A DNA stretch of 64,000 bases from Cepaea nemoralis (GCA_014155875.1 JACEFZ010016095.1:153501-217500); one strand, 5' to 3'. Counted from the first letter of the stretch, positions 36,381 to 48,922 are shown. A program made the numbers and translations. The notes: generated by a model from the sequence alone, not told the origin.

Positions 36381-36922
36381 TTACCTTTGTCTCTCTGTCT
36401 TTCTTTCTCTCGCTGTCTGTATCTCTCTCTCTCTCTCTATCTCTATCTCTCTCTGTTCCTCTCTTAACGTAGATGTGTCTATTTCTTTCAATGTTTCTCC
36501 CTCTTAGAGTCTCACTGCCTCTTTCTAACCTCTTGTCTGTCTCACTCTGCCTCTCTCAACCTTAAACATTCCCATGTGTATGGTACGTTACACCTACCTA
36601 GGGTCATTATAATGGCCATGTCAAAAATCGTTTTAGTGAGTCGTGTATTATTGATTATTGTCCATGCATTTCAATACATATTGTTTGTTGTTGTATAAGA
36701 TTAGCTTCGTATGTGATGTATGAATGAAATAATGTATGAGAGGAAAGAGATTCGACGGTCAGTGTGTCATACAGGCCTGCGTGCCCAATTCTTAACCCTT
36801 TGAAAATGAAATGTGTTCGTTCGTTCTATCCATGTCTGTCTCTCTTTGCTTCTATATGCCTTTGTTTCTCTCTCTGTCGCTTTCAGTACCTCTCTAATTT
36901 TGTGTCTTTTCTTCTGTCTAAA

Positions 36923-37001
<79 letters not shown>

Positions 37002-37104
37002 CCTCTTCTCTTTAGCTCTGTCTCTTTGAACATTCCTTTCTGTCTATCTCTGTGTGCATCTTTCACTCCTTTGTGTCTCTCTGTCTGTTATGACGCAAAC
37101 TCTC

Positions 37105-37137
<33 letters not shown>

Positions 37138-37150
37138 GTCTCTCTACGCC
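36296..37150 (+). repeat. CT-rich microsatellite region
   Basis: Long (CT)n blocks lie at about 36298-36460, 36924-36998 and 37098-37145, with TCTG/TTTC interruptions. Open frames here read as Leu/Ser repeats and are not genes. A dispersed repeat end (listed separately) sits between the blocks. Confidence 0.92.
36774..36830 (+). repeat. Dispersed terminal repeat, inverted partner of 29596-29646
   Basis: Reads GGCCTGCGTGCCCAATTCTT then AACCCTTTGAAAA and gttcgttcgttct. The reverse complement of 29596-29646 is nearly identical up to the GTTCGTTCGTTCT end. Confidence 0.65.
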
Positions 37151-37309
37151 TGTCTCTTTCAGGCAGTGTCTCCCTCCGTTACGCTTAGTCTCCCTCCCTC
37201 CCCCACTCACTCACCCAAGATTCCCTTAGCACGCGTCTGCTCCTACCTGCCTCACACAAGAACTCTACACCGTATCGATCGCGCAATTTGCAATTCCGTT
37301 TTTTAATCA

Positions 37310-37660
37310 TAGACAGGGGGAAAGAGAAAGTTAATGCGATATAAAGATAGGCAGAGATAGGCGGTAAGAAGAACAATGAAATAAAGATAGGCAGAGATAG
37401 ATAGTAAGAAGAACAAGAACATTAAGAGAAGCAGAGATAGACAGAACCGTGGGCAGCTGATTTTGCGGCTAACTCAATCACAGGACTGTCATTCTTAGCA
37501 GGTGATGGACCCCAAATATAACTTGGCCTTGAAGTTGAACAGTGTAGGGGTAATGGTGAAATCTAATCGAAACGACATAAAGATAGGCAGATATAGACAG
37601 CAAGAATAGCAATGACATTAAGAGCGGTATAGACAGACATCAAGAAGAACAAGAACATTA
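37310..37660 (+). repeat. Degenerate repeat of aaagataggcagagatag
   Basis: The phrase ataaagataggcagagatag followed by agtaagaagaacaa recurs at about 37339, 37380, 37415, 37575 and 37610 with gaps of varied unique sequence. Low-order and decayed. Confidence 0.6.
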
Positions 37661-37865
37661 ATCAAACATGCTTTTTTTTTTAAAGGAAGAACCAAGTAAC
37701 AGGTGACACAAATCCGGTTAAACTGCCGCTCTTTTGCAAACGCGCAGACGAAAGCCTCAAGGTCAGTTCGTGAGCTGCAGAACCGGGATATTGCGGGGGC
37801 GGCACCAAGTGACTCCCTCTGCACAAGTCCATGACAGTGGTAGTCATGGACGTGTGATATTTCAT

Positions 37866-38300
37866 GTGAAGATTGAAATCATCGAAAAGACAGTATGTAT
37901 GACAATTAGACGAACACCAGTGCAGTATAAAATAAATAAAACTGGGAAATCATTAAATCAAGTTAGAGAGTACAAGAATCAGGACAGTGTGTTCAAAGAG
38001 GATGGAAGACTGAATAGAGAACTGGAAAAGAGAATACAGAAAGCAGACAACACCAACTGTTAAATAATATCAATTCTAAAACATGACAATAATAACATGC
38101 ATGAAAATAAAAAGAAGCTAATAGATGCTTTGATAATGCCAGCATTGTTATCAATTCCAGACGTGACCAGACCTAGAAACTCTGACATTAAATCACAGCA
38201 TGTGGGATATGCATCATAATAATCACAGCTGAGAAAACAAAAGACAAGAAAGAGATAGAAAGACAAATGAGACACTAAGAACATGATTAGGGATAACATT
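37866..38300 (+). pseudogene. LINE RT fragment (post-catalytic region)
   Basis: The plus-strand frame contains TPVQYKINKTGKSLNQV, SVFKEDGRLNRELEKRIQKA, and after a stop, MHENKKKLIDALIMPALL. These match in order the LINE RT blocks that follow the catalytic box ('V.EFKYLGS.FTEDGR..REIE.RI.KA' and 'K.KLI.AI..P.L'). There is no YxDD in this piece and it carries stops. It ends next to a minus-strand SINE at 38338. The 37680-37860 part of the same open frame is unrelated. Confidence 0.75.
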
Positions 38301-38337
38301 TGGCATGTGATGAACTGATTACACAAATCGGTACCTA

Positions 38338-38562
38338 ACCTATTTTTTTTTTTTGTTGCATATCCTTTACAGGACATCGCTGTCAACACCAGCATCTTTC
38401 AGCTGTATGTTGATTTCTTGGCAAGATTACGCTCAGTAGTTTGCCATTGCTTTCTGAGCGGCGGCTTACATACCCCGTAAGTTACCGATGCGATTCGAAC
38501 CACTGCTGATTCACACCGTCATCACGTTACCTACGAGAGTATACGAGATTACGGAGGTTGTG
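38338..38562 (-). mobile_element. tRNA-derived SINE, family 1, copy b
   Basis: On the minus strand it has a clear B box, GGTTCGAATCG, then GTAACTTACGGGG, AGAAAGCAATGGCAAACTAC and GATGTCCTGTAAAGGATATG, ending in an A tail (the T run at 38342-38355). The 5' A-box side is truncated. Its 5' end lies directly at the start of satellite D. Confidence 0.87.
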
Positions 38563-38564
38563 AC

Positions 38565-41500
38565 AAAATGTAAAACACATATTCTGTCAACGTGAGAATA
38601 CATGTAATCTATCGTCTATTAACGTGAGAATACAGGTAATAAATATATAGTCTAATTACGTGAGAATACAAATAATATATAATCTATCAACGTGAGAATA
38701 CAGGTAATATATAATCTATTACCGTGAGAATACAGGTAATATATAGTTTATTAACGTGAGAATGCATGTAACATATAGTCTATTAACTTGAGAATACAGG
38801 TAATATATAGTTTGTTAACGTGAGAATGCATGTAACATATAGTCTATAAACTTGAGAATACAGGTAATATATAGTCTATTAATGTGAGAATACAGGTAAT
38901 ATATAGTCTATTAACTTGTGAATACAAGTATATATAACGTGAGAATACAGGTAATATATAGTCTATTAATGTGAGAATACAGGTAATATATAGTCTATTA
39001 ATGTGAGAATACAGGTAATATATAGTCTATTAATGTGAGAATACAGCTAATATCTAGTCTATTAACGTCAGAATACAGGTAATATATAGTCTATTAACGT
39101 CAGAATACAGGTAATATCTAGTCTATTAATGTGAGAATACAGGTAATATATAGTCTATTAACGTGAGAAAACAGGTCATATATAGTCTATTAACGTGAGA
39201 ATACAGATAATATCTAGTCTATTAATGTGAGAATACAGGTAATATATAGTCTATTAATGTGAGAATACAGGTAATATATAGTCTATTAATGTGAGAATAC
39301 AGGTAATATATAGTCTACTAACGTCAGAATACAGGTAATATCTAGTCTATTAATGTGAGAATACAGGTAATATATAGTCTATTAACGTGAGAATACAGAT
39401 AATATCTAGTCTATTAATGTGAGAATACAGGTAATATATAGTCTATTAATGTGAGAATACAGGTAATATATAGTCTATTAATGTGAGAATACAGGTAATA
39501 TATAGTCTATTAATGTGAGAATACAGGTAATATATAGTCTACTAACGTCAGAATACAGGTAATATATAGTCTACTAACGTGAGAATACAGATAATATCTA
39601 GTCTATTAATGTGAGAATACAGGTAATATATAGTCTATTAATGTGAGAATACAGGTAATATCTAGTCTATTAACGTCAGAATACAGATAATATCTAGTCT
39701 ATTAATGTGACAATACAGGTAATATATAGTCTATTAATGTGAGAATACAGCTAATATATAGTCTATTAACGTGAGAATACAGGTAATATATAGTCTACTA
39801 ACGTCAGAATACAGGTAATATCTAGTCTATTAATGTGAGAATACAGGTAATATATAGTCTATTAATGTGAGAATACAGGTAATATATAGTCTATTAATGT
39901 GAGAATACAGGTAATATATAGTCTATTAATGTGAGAATACAGATAATATCTAGTCTATTAACGTGAGAATACAGATAATATCTAGTCTATTAACGTGAGA
40001 ATACAGATAATATCTAGTCTATTAATGTGAGAATACAGCTAATATATAGTCTACTAACGTGAGAATACAGATAATATCTAGTCTACTAACGTCAGAATAC
40101 AGATAATATCTAGTCTATTAACGTGAGAATACAGATAATATCTAGTCTATTAACGTCAGAATACAGATAATATCTAGTCTATTAACGTGAGAATACAGAT
40201 AATATCTAGTCTATTAATGTGAGAATACAGGTAATATATAGTCTATTAACGTGAGAATACAGGTGATATCTAGTCTATTAACGTGAGAATACAGATAATA
40301 TCTAGTCTATTAATGTCAGAATACAGATAATATATAGTCTACTAACGTGAGAATACAGGTAATATATAGTCTACTAACGTGAGAATACAGGTAATATATA
40401 GTCTATTAATGTGAGAATACAGGTAATATATAGTCTACTAACGTGAGAATACAGGTAATATATAGTCTACTAACGTGAGAATACAGATAATATCTAGTCT
40501 ATTAATGTGAGAATACAGCTAATATATAGTCTACTAACGTGAGAATACAGATAATATCTAGTCTATTAATGTGAGAATACAGGTAATATATAGTCTACTA
40601 ACGTGAGAATACAGATATCTAGTCTATTAATGTGAGAATACAGGTAATATATAGTCTACTAACGTGAGAATACAGGTAATATATAGTCTACTAACGTGAG
40701 AATACAGATAATATATAGTCTACTAACGTGAGAATACAGGTAATATATAGTCTACTAACGTGAGAATACAGGTAATATATAGTCTACTAACGTGAGAATA
40801 CAGGTAATATATAGTCTATTAATGTGAGAATACAGGTAATATATAGTCTACTAACGTGAGAATACAGGTAATATATAGTCTACTAACGTGAGAATACAGA
40901 TAATATATAGTCTATTAATGTGAGAATACAGCTAATATATAGTCTACTAACGTGAGAATACAGCTAATATCTAGTCTATTAATGTGAGAATACAGCTAAT
41001 ATATAGTCTACTAACGTGAGAATACAGATAATATCTAGTCTATTAATGTGAGAATACAGGTAATATCTAGTCTATTAATGTGAGAATACAGATAATATCT
41101 AGTCTATTAATGTGAGAATACAGGTAATATATAGTCTACTAACGTGAGAATACAGATAATATCTAGTCTATTAATGTGAGAATACAGGTAATATATAGTC
41201 TACTAACGTGAGAATACAGATAATATCTAGTCTATTAATGTGAGAATACAGCTAATATATAGTCTACTAACGTGAGAATACAGATAATATCTAGTCTATT
41301 AATGTGAGAATACAGCTAATATATAGTCTACTAACGTCAGAATACAGATAATATCTAGTCTATTAATGTGAGAATACAGGTAATATATAGTCTATTAACG
41401 TCAGAATACAGCTAATATATAGTCTATTAACGTCAGAATACAGGTGATATCTAGTCTATTAACGTGAGAATACAGCTAATATATAGTCCACTAACGTGAG

Positions 41501-44500
41501 AATACAGGTAATATATAGTCTACTAACGTGAGAATACAGGTAATATATAGTCTATTAACGTGAGAATACAGCTAATATATAGTCTACTAACGTGAGAATA
41601 CAGGTAATATATAGTCTATTAATGAGAGAATACAGGTAATATATAGTCTATTAATGTGAGAATACAGGTAATATCTAGTCTATTAATGTGAGAATACAGG
41701 TAATATATAGTCTATTAATGTGAGAATACAGGTAATATATAGTCTATTAATGTGAGAATACAGCTAATATCTAGTCTATTAATGTGAGAATACAGGTAAT
41801 ATATAGTCTATTAATGTGAGAATACAGGTAATATCTAGTCTATTAATGTGAGAATACAGGTAATATATAGTCTATTAATGTGAGAATACAGGTAATATCC
41901 AGTCTATTAATGTGAGAATACAGGTAATATATAGTCTATTAATGTGAGAATACAGGTAATATATAGTCTACTAACGTGAGAATACAGATAATATCTAGTC
42001 TATTAATGTGAGAATACAGGTAATATATAGTCTATTAATGTGAGAATACAGGTAATATATAGTCTTTTAACGTGAGAATACAGCTAATATATAGTCTATT
42101 AACGTCACAATACAGGTGATATCTAGTCTATTAACGTGAGAATACAGCTAATATATAGTCTACTAACGTGAGAATACAGGTAATATATAGTCTACTAATG
42201 TGAGAATACAGGTAATATATAGTCTACTAACGTGAGAATACAGATAATATCTAGTCTATTAATGTGAGAATACAGGTAATATATAGTCTATTAACTGGAG
42301 AAAACAGCTAATATAAGTCTATTAACGTCAGAATACAGGTGATATCTAGTCTATTAATGTGAGAATACAGGTAATATATAGTCTACTAACGTGAGAATAC
42401 AGATAATATCTAGTCTATTAACGTGAGAATACAGGTAATATATAGTCTATTAATGTGAGAATACAGATAATATCTAGTCTACTAACGTGAGAATACAGGT
42501 AATATCTAGTCTATTAATGTGAGAATACAGGTAATATATAGTCTACTAACGTGAGAATACAGATAATATCTAGTCTATTAACGTGAGAATACAGGTAATA
42601 TATAGTCTATTAATGTGAGAATACAGGTAATATCTAGTCTATTAATGTGAGAATACAGGTAATATATAGTCTATTAATGTGAGAATACAGGTAATATCTA
42701 GTCTATTAATGTGAGAATACAGGTAATATATAGTCTACTAACGTGAGAATACAGATAATATATAGTCTATTAACGTCAGAATACAGATAATATCTAGTCT
42801 ATTAATGTGAGAATACAGGTAATATATAGTCTATTAACGTCAGAATACAGATAATATCTAGTCTATTAATGTGAGAATACAGGTAATATATAGTCTATTA
42901 ACGTCAGAATACAGATAATATCTAGTCTATTAATGTGAGAATACAGGTAATATATAGTCTATTAATGTGAGAATACAGGTAATATCTAGTCTATTAACGT
43001 GAGAATACAGGTGATATCTAGTCTATTAACGTGAGAATACAGATAATATCTAGTCTATTAACGTGAGAATACAGGTAATATATAGTCTATTAACGTGAGA
43101 ATACAGCTAATATATAGTCTATTACCGTCAGAATACAGGTGATATCTAGTCTATTAACGTGAGAATACAGCTAATATATAGTCTACTATCGTGAGAATAC
43201 AGGTAATATATAGTCTACTAATGTGAGAATACAGGTAATATCTAGTCTATTAATGTGAGAATACAGGTAATATATAGTCTACTAACGTGAGAATACAGAT
43301 AATATCTAGTCTATTAATGTGAGAATACAGGTAATATATAGTCTATTAACGTGAGAATACAGGTGATATCTAGTCTATTAACGTGAGAATACAGATAATA
43401 TCTAGTCTATTAATGTCAGAATACAGATACTATATAGTCTACTAACGTGAGAATACAGGTAATATATAGTCTACTAACGTGAGAATACAGGTAATATATA
43501 GTCTATTAATGTGAGAATACAGGTAATATATAGTCTACTAACGTGAGAATACAGGTAATATATAGTCTACTAACGTGAGAATACAGATAATATCTAGTCT
43601 ATTAATGTGAGAATACAGCTAATATATAGTCTACTAACGTGAGAATACAGATAATATCTAGTCTATTAATGTGAGAATACAGGTAATATATAGTCTACTA
43701 ACGTGAGAATACAGATATCTAGTCTATTAATGTGAGAATACAGGTAATATATAGTCTACTAACGTGAGAATACAGGTAATATATAGTCTACTAACGTGAG
43801 AATACAGATAATATATAGTCTACTAACGTGAGAATACAGGTAATATATAGTCTACTAACGTGAGAATACAGGTAATATATAGTCTACTAACGTGAGAATA
43901 CAGGTAATATATAGTCTATTAATGTGAGAATACAGGTATATATAGTCTACTAACGTGAGAATACAGGTAATATATAGTCTACTAACGTGAGAATACAGAT
44001 AATATATAGTCTATTAATGTGAGAATACAGCTAATATATAGTCTACTAACGTGAGAATACAGATAATATCTAGTCTATTAATGTGAGAATACAGCTAATA
44101 TATAGTCTACTAACGTGAGAATACAGATAATATCTAGTCTATTAATGTGAGAATACAGGTAATATCTAGTCTATTAATGTGAGAATACAGATAATATCTA
44201 GTCTATTAATGTGAGAATACAGGTAATATATAGTCTACTAACGTGAGAATACAGATAATATCTAGTCTATTAATGTGAGAATACAGGTAATATATAGTCT
44301 ACTAACGTGAGAATACAGATAATATCTAGTCTATTAATGTGAGAATACAGCTAATATATAGTCTACTAACGTGAGAATACAGATAATATCTAGTCTATTA
44401 ATGTGAGAATACAGCTAATATATAGTCTACTAACGTGAGAATACAGATAATATATAGTCTATTAATGTGAGAATACAGGTAATATATAGTCTACTAACGT

Positions 44501-44975
44501 CAGAATACAGATAATATCTAGTCTATTAATGTGAGAATACAGGTAATATATAGTCTACTAACGTCAGAATACAGATAATATCTAGTCTATTAATGTGAGA
44601 ATACAGGTAATATATAGTCTATCAATGTGAGAATACAGGTAATATATAGTCTATCAATGTGAGAATACAGGTAATATATAGTCTACTAACGTGAGAATAC
44701 AGGTAATGTCTAGTCTATTAATGTGAGAATACAGGTAATGTCTAGTCTATTAATGTGAGAATACAGATAATATCTAGTCTATTAATGTGAGAATACAGGT
44801 AATATATAGTCTACTAACGTGAGAATACAGATAATATCTAGTCTATTAATGTGAGAATACAGGTAATATATAGTCTACTACCGTGAGAATACAGGTAATA
44901 TATAGTCTATTAATGTGAGAATACAGGTAATATATAGTCTATTAACTGGAGAAAACAGTTAATACATAGTCTACC
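38565..44975 (+). repeat. Satellite D (32-bp unit, about 200 copies)
   Basis: A continuous array of acgtgagaatacaggtaata + tatagtctatta; the 32-bp period was read at 38941 and 38973. Variation is at a handful of positions: a(c/t)gt, g(a/t)ga versus gtcaga, (g/a/c)taa, atat(a/c)tag, and cta(t/c)taa. The first copies (38565-38940) are more diverged. Contains no gene. Confidence 0.95.
40175..44430 (+). repeat. Duplication at 3.1-kb spacing inside satellite D
   Basis: A block of about 1.15 kb (40175-41330) recurs at 43275-44430 with its variant order preserved. The 4-bp-deleted unit ACAGATATCTAG is at 40611 and 43711 (offset 3100). The paired AGGTGATATCTAG and TCAGAATACAGATA variants keep the same offset, with one 1-bp slip near 43935. 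Confidence 0.85.
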
Positions 44976-45470
44976 ATTAGCACAAAACACTAAGAAAAGC
45001 GAATGGAAAGATACCAATAAGCAAACAAGTCAGTTCATGTCGCTGCATCTGTTGCGTTTCTTTGATGCCCTCAGAGATGCCTCCAGTGAGCCACATCTCC
45101 TTCTCTTGTAAAAGAGCACCCCAGATGCCTTGCTTGTTCTGACACGTGGTGTATTTTTAATGACTGTAAGGAATTTGAAAATATTGCCTTTCCAAGTTTT
45201 GTATTTACCTTTTATGTTGCATGAACTCCACAGAGGGTGAATACAAAACTTGGAACGGCAATACTGGCAAACCTCTGTTTTCGTTGCCTTCGGTTTTCGT
45301 CGATTTCGGTTTTTTTCGTTTTCTTCTTCGCGAAAAATTGTGTCTCTGTTTTCGTCGATGTGCCGACATGACCTCACTGCTAATTTTGCAAAAAACAAAG
45401 GAACCCACGCGTTCTTCTGCTCAGTTTAGCGTTGTTTTTCGTTATGTGGGCATCACTTGCTAATAATAAA
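44976..45470. other. Intergenic DNA, no gene seen
   Basis: Contains an imperfect inverted pair around 45190-45250 (ccaagttttgtattcacc-like arms) and two inexact TTTTCGTCGAT phrases. No supported gene. Minus-strand frames here are lysine-rich and unrecognised. Confidence 0.4.
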
Positions 45471-45474
45471 ATAC

Positions 45475-45888
45475 GGGGATGGCATTAAGATTGCCGAAAT
45501 CTGCCACAAGTAAAGGAAGTCGCCATCAAAGATAAGTTTCATTGTGGCAAAAAGGGAAGCAATAAAAGAGGCTAATGTAGCGAAAGACATAAATCTGCTA
45601 ACGAAACAGAGACGGCAAGCAACTGAAGATGTCGAACAGTTATTATTAATTTGGATAAATCAAAACCAGTTAGATAGCGATTCTGTTTCGGAGGCAATCA
45701 TATGTGAAAAGGTCAGTCTGTTGTATGCCGATCTCATTAAGAAAATGATTGGGACGAATGCTAGTGTACTTAGTGATTCAATGGCTAACAGATTATGGTT
45801 TGAAAGATTCAAGAGGCGCACTGACATACATTGTGTTACCAAGCACGGCGAAGGTGCGAGTTCAGACACGTCTGGGGCAGAAAAATAG
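45475..45888 (+). pseudogene. Truncated Tigger/CENP-B-type transposase DNA-binding region
   Basis: The 45544-45888 frame carries a CENP-B/Tc5-type helix-turn-helix: VEQLLLIWINQNQLDSDSVS, EAIICEKVSLLYADL, then WFERFKRR and TKHGEGASSD. In Tigger-like transposases these blocks run 'LLxWI-SxxxICEKAxxLYxDL-xWFxxFKxR-GEAASxD'. Upstream, MALRLPKSATSKGSRHQR (45485) looks like the usual N-terminal start but ends at TAA. The frame stops at 45888 with no DDE catalytic domain downstream, so the copy is dead or a remnant. A domesticated DNA-binding fragment is a less likely alternative. Confidence 0.72.
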
Positions 45889-46845
45889 TATTACACAATA
45901 TATTTATTCTCTATAAAATGTGTTTTTGGTATGTATTTTGGAGTATCTAGAACGAATTAATTGGATTTACATTGATTCATGTGGAAATAATTACCTCTGT
46001 TTTGATCGGTTTCGGGTTTCGTCTATTGTTTTCGGACGGATTATCGACGAAAACCGAGATATGACAGTAATTTTTTTTTAAAAACAGTCATTAAAAATAC
46101 ATACTATATTTTCATGTTGCGCCCCTCAAGCCGCTAGAGCTCTCACTGTTAGGGTATGATCAAAGGCAGTCTTTGACCTCACAACCATTCCATGCTTAAC
46201 TCGCCTCAGCGGTTTAGTGACGGTAAAAGTAAATACGTTCTGTAGACTGGTTCACGGGCATACACATACAGTCTCCAACACACACATAAGCACACGCTCT
46301 TGCACACATACACGCACACATTTACACACATACACAAACATACACTCGCTTTGCTGTTGCTGTATATTTTTTAATGTTTTTACATTATTTTTCCCCCGAA
46401 GTGATCTGTCAGGTAAATCTTTTCATGCCGTCTAGGTCTGATGATGTTTACCAGGCTAGAACCGGTTGAAGGAGGAAGACATCCACGATCAAAGCCTGCA
46501 GCTGGAACCCCTGCCTCATTTATACCGTTTGGAATGTTCCCCCAAGGATTCGCTCTGAATTGTCAAAGAGGCTTTCCCCGTGACCAGATCACAGGCGTTG
46601 CCCCAGGGCTGTACCCCTAGGTGTTCTAACTTCAAACATTGCATTAGCTTGACACGTGTCAACCACATTAGCAACGTAGCCTGGCACAAGTTCTAATTTA
46701 AAATATGTTCACGATATCCAAAAAAAACCTCAATCAGACTTAGGTTTTAATGTAAAACATTTTAACGGCATTAAACACAAATCAGATATACATTTTAATA
46801 TAAAAGATGCAACCGACAACAAAATACATAATGAGGCAAAATTTA
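45889..46845. other. Intergenic DNA with CA-rich patch
   Basis: No gene is supported. A CACA-rich stretch (46255-46345) gives a short low-complexity frame. Another TTTTCGTC-like phrase near 46015-46060 echoes 45280-45360, hinting at a decayed repeat flanking the Tigger remnant. Confidence 0.45.
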
Positions 46846-46849
46846 ATTA

Positions 46850-46852
46850 GTT

Positions 46853-46909
<57 letters not shown>

Positions 46910-46915
46910 CTAGCA
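46850..46915 (+). repeat. (GTTA)n microsatellite
   Basis: About 15 GTTA units. The same unit forms the left edge of the insertion at 4571, where it acts as a SINE-like tail. Here no SINE body is recognised next to it. Confidence 0.88.
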
Positions 46916-46964
46916 TAGACATGAACAATAGAAAAGAATGTGTTCAGTAAGGTTATAGTGAGGA

Positions 46965-47045
46965 AGCTGCTGTACTGGAATGGCTAGCACGTTGCATGTC
47001 GACCCAGCGGTCATACGTTCGAACCTCCTTCAAGATGTAATGTTT
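46965..47045 (+). mobile_element. tRNA-like SINE head (possible)
   Basis: The phrase ggaatggctagcacgttgca, then gacccagcggtcatacGTTC and GAACCTCC, resembles a tRNA-derived head with a good B box (GTTCGAACC) and a weak A box. No second copy was found in the window, so family membership is unproven. It lacks the features of a functional tRNA gene. Confidence 0.45.
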
Positions 47046-47257
47046 GGTTTTCATTGAATTGACCTGAAAACAGCCTAATATCAGTACCAGAAATTGTACG
47101 GGGAAGTGAAAGCGGCTGGCGTGATATAGATCACATGACCGGTTCAGTGCCGATTGCTCTAAACATGTGGGCCCAGAACTCTATACACAAATCGCAGTAT
47201 TGCGTGACAGGGGTTGCTGTCGTCTTCTTTCGCCCTGGATTCTCCGTTGGGGATAGG

Positions 47258-48283
47258 TCCTGCACCAGCTCACTGACAGCCGGCCTGTCTTGTGATGTCT
47301 GGCCATATCTCCCCTCACTGACAGCCGGCCTGTCTTGTGATGTCTGGCCATATCTCCCCTCACTACCAGCCGGCCTGTCTTGTATTGTCTGGCCATATCT
47401 CCCCTCACTGACAGCCGGCCTGTCTTGTGTTGTCTGGCCATATCTCCCCTCACTACCAGCCGGCCTGTCTTGTGTTGTCTGGCCATATCTCGCCTCACTG
47501 CCAGCCGGCCTGTCTTGGGTTATCTGGCCATATCTCCCCTCACTACCAGCCGGCCTGTCTTGTGTTGTCTGGCCATATCTCCCCTCACTGGCAGCCGGCC
47601 TGTCTTGGGTTGTCTGGCCATATCTCCCCTCACTACCAGCCCGCCTGTCTTGTGTTGTCTGGCCATATCTCCCCTCACTGACAGCCGGCCTGTCTTGGGT
47701 TGTCTGGCCATATCTCCCCTCACTACCAGCCGGCCTGTCTTGTGATGTCTGGCCATATCTCCCCTCACTACCAGCCGGCCTGTCTTGTGTTGTCTGGCCA
47801 TATCTCCCCTCACTGACAGCCGGCCTGTCTGTCCTTACCTCGCCTCACTGACAGCCGGCCTGTCTTGGGTTGTCTGGCCATACCACCCCTCACTACCAGC
47901 CGGCCTGTCTTGTGATGTCTGGCCATATCTCCCCTCACTACCAGCAGGCCTGTCTTGTGTTGTCTGGCCATATCTCCCCTCACTGACAGCCGGCCTGTCT
48001 GGCCTTACCTCGCCTCACTGACAGCTGGCCTGTCTTGGGTTGTCTGGCCATATCTCCCCTCACTACCAGCCGGCCTGTCTTGTGTTGTCTGGCCATATCT
48101 CACCTCACTGCCAGCCGGCCTGTCTTGTGTTGTCTGGCCATATCTCCCCTCACTACCAGCCGGCCTGTCTTGTGTTGTCTGGCCATATCTCCCCTCACTA
48201 CCAGCCGGCCTGTCTTGTGTTGTCTGGCCATATCTCCTCTCACTACCAGCCGGCCTGTCTTGTGTTGTCTGGCCATATCTCAC
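47258..48283 (+). repeat. Satellite E (45-bp unit), left array
   Basis: About 23 copies of ctgtcttgtgttgtctggcc + atatctcccctcactaccag + ccggc. The 45-bp period was read at 47284 and 47329. Copies carry either ctaccagcc or ctgacagcc. Because 45 is a multiple of 3, forward frames and one or more reverse frames stay open as 15-residue repeats; these are not genes. The array is cut at 48283 by the LTR retrotransposon and resumes at 56696. Confidence 0.94.
48279..48283. repeat. Target-site duplication, left copy
   Basis: CTCAC, matched by CTCAC at 56696-56700. A 5-bp duplication is standard for Gypsy integration. Confidence 0.93.
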
Positions 48284-48906
48284 TGTCAACAACCAATGTT
48301 TCAGGCATCATCGGATTACTTCTCCCACACCACACAAGAAACTTGCAAGTCGTGTGAGAGGAAATAAATGGTACATTTTATTGCCGTTGGCTCTTTACAA
48401 TTACAAAACAGTCGCTATCAAATCACACACAAAGCCACAGAATTGCCTATCACTAGTTTCCTAACCCTATTGCTAATCTCTATCTAATTGGCTACAGACA
48501 AAAATCTCCTATCGACACCAAACGATCTGCTCTCTACGAAGTCAGTCCCCAGTCTGACTTTTCCTACACGCGTGACTACACAGCACGCGGAAGGACCTTG
48601 ATGCGTCCTTCGGCTTTTTGCGTGCCGTTACAATCAGCACGCTGGTAGCAGCCGTTCTCCTATTGAGTGGCACTCTTCTCCGTGGCTATCACGTAGGCGT
48701 GATTCTGTCGTGACCAGAGTACTAACTATCTGGTCGTTGCCTCCGTGTCTCATGAGAGAACTAGTTAATAGTCCCCCATTCTATCATCTACCCTGCCCTT
48801 ATATCGGGGCACTGTATTACCTCTAATCTACTTGAGGTTGACCACTCTTCCCGGTGGTCTTCTATCTTGAGGCATACCTCCTGCCTTTATATTCCAGTCT
48901 TTGACA
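48284..48906 (-). repeat. 3' LTR
   Basis: 623 bp. Compared by eye with the other LTR it differs at about four bases and one T (for example near 48496, 48510, 48614 and 48855), giving roughly 99% identity. A candidate poly(A) signal AATAAA on the minus strand lies at 48377-48382. Confidence 0.95.
48377..48382 (-). terminator. Candidate LTR poly(A) signal
   Basis: AATAAA on the minus strand (plus-strand tttatt), in the downstream part of the 3' LTR as expected for the retroelement transcript end. The identical site in the 5' LTR is at 56167-56172. Confidence 0.6.
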
Positions 48907-48910
48907 CACA

Positions 48911-48922
48911 CCCTCCCCTCCT
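48911..48922 (-). promoter_or_regulatory. Polypurine tract
   Basis: On the minus strand AGGAGGGGAGGG, followed by TGTG and then the LTR start TGTCAAAG at 48906. This position, just upstream of the 3' LTR, is where plus-strand DNA synthesis is primed. Confidence 0.85.

Noticed and set aside
36159..37229. Leu/Ser-rich and Arg/Glu-rich frames
   Set aside because: CT microsatellite on one strand and its complement on the other.
46965..47045. Functional tRNA gene
   Set aside because: A good B box but no complete cloverleaf can be drawn. The tRNA-like heads of SINE families 1-3 were rejected as tRNA genes for the same reason.
47135..48464. Open frames of 169-238 codons with 15-residue Trp/Pro/Leu repeats
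   Set aside because: They arise because the 45-bp unit is a multiple of 3; several frames on both strands are open together.
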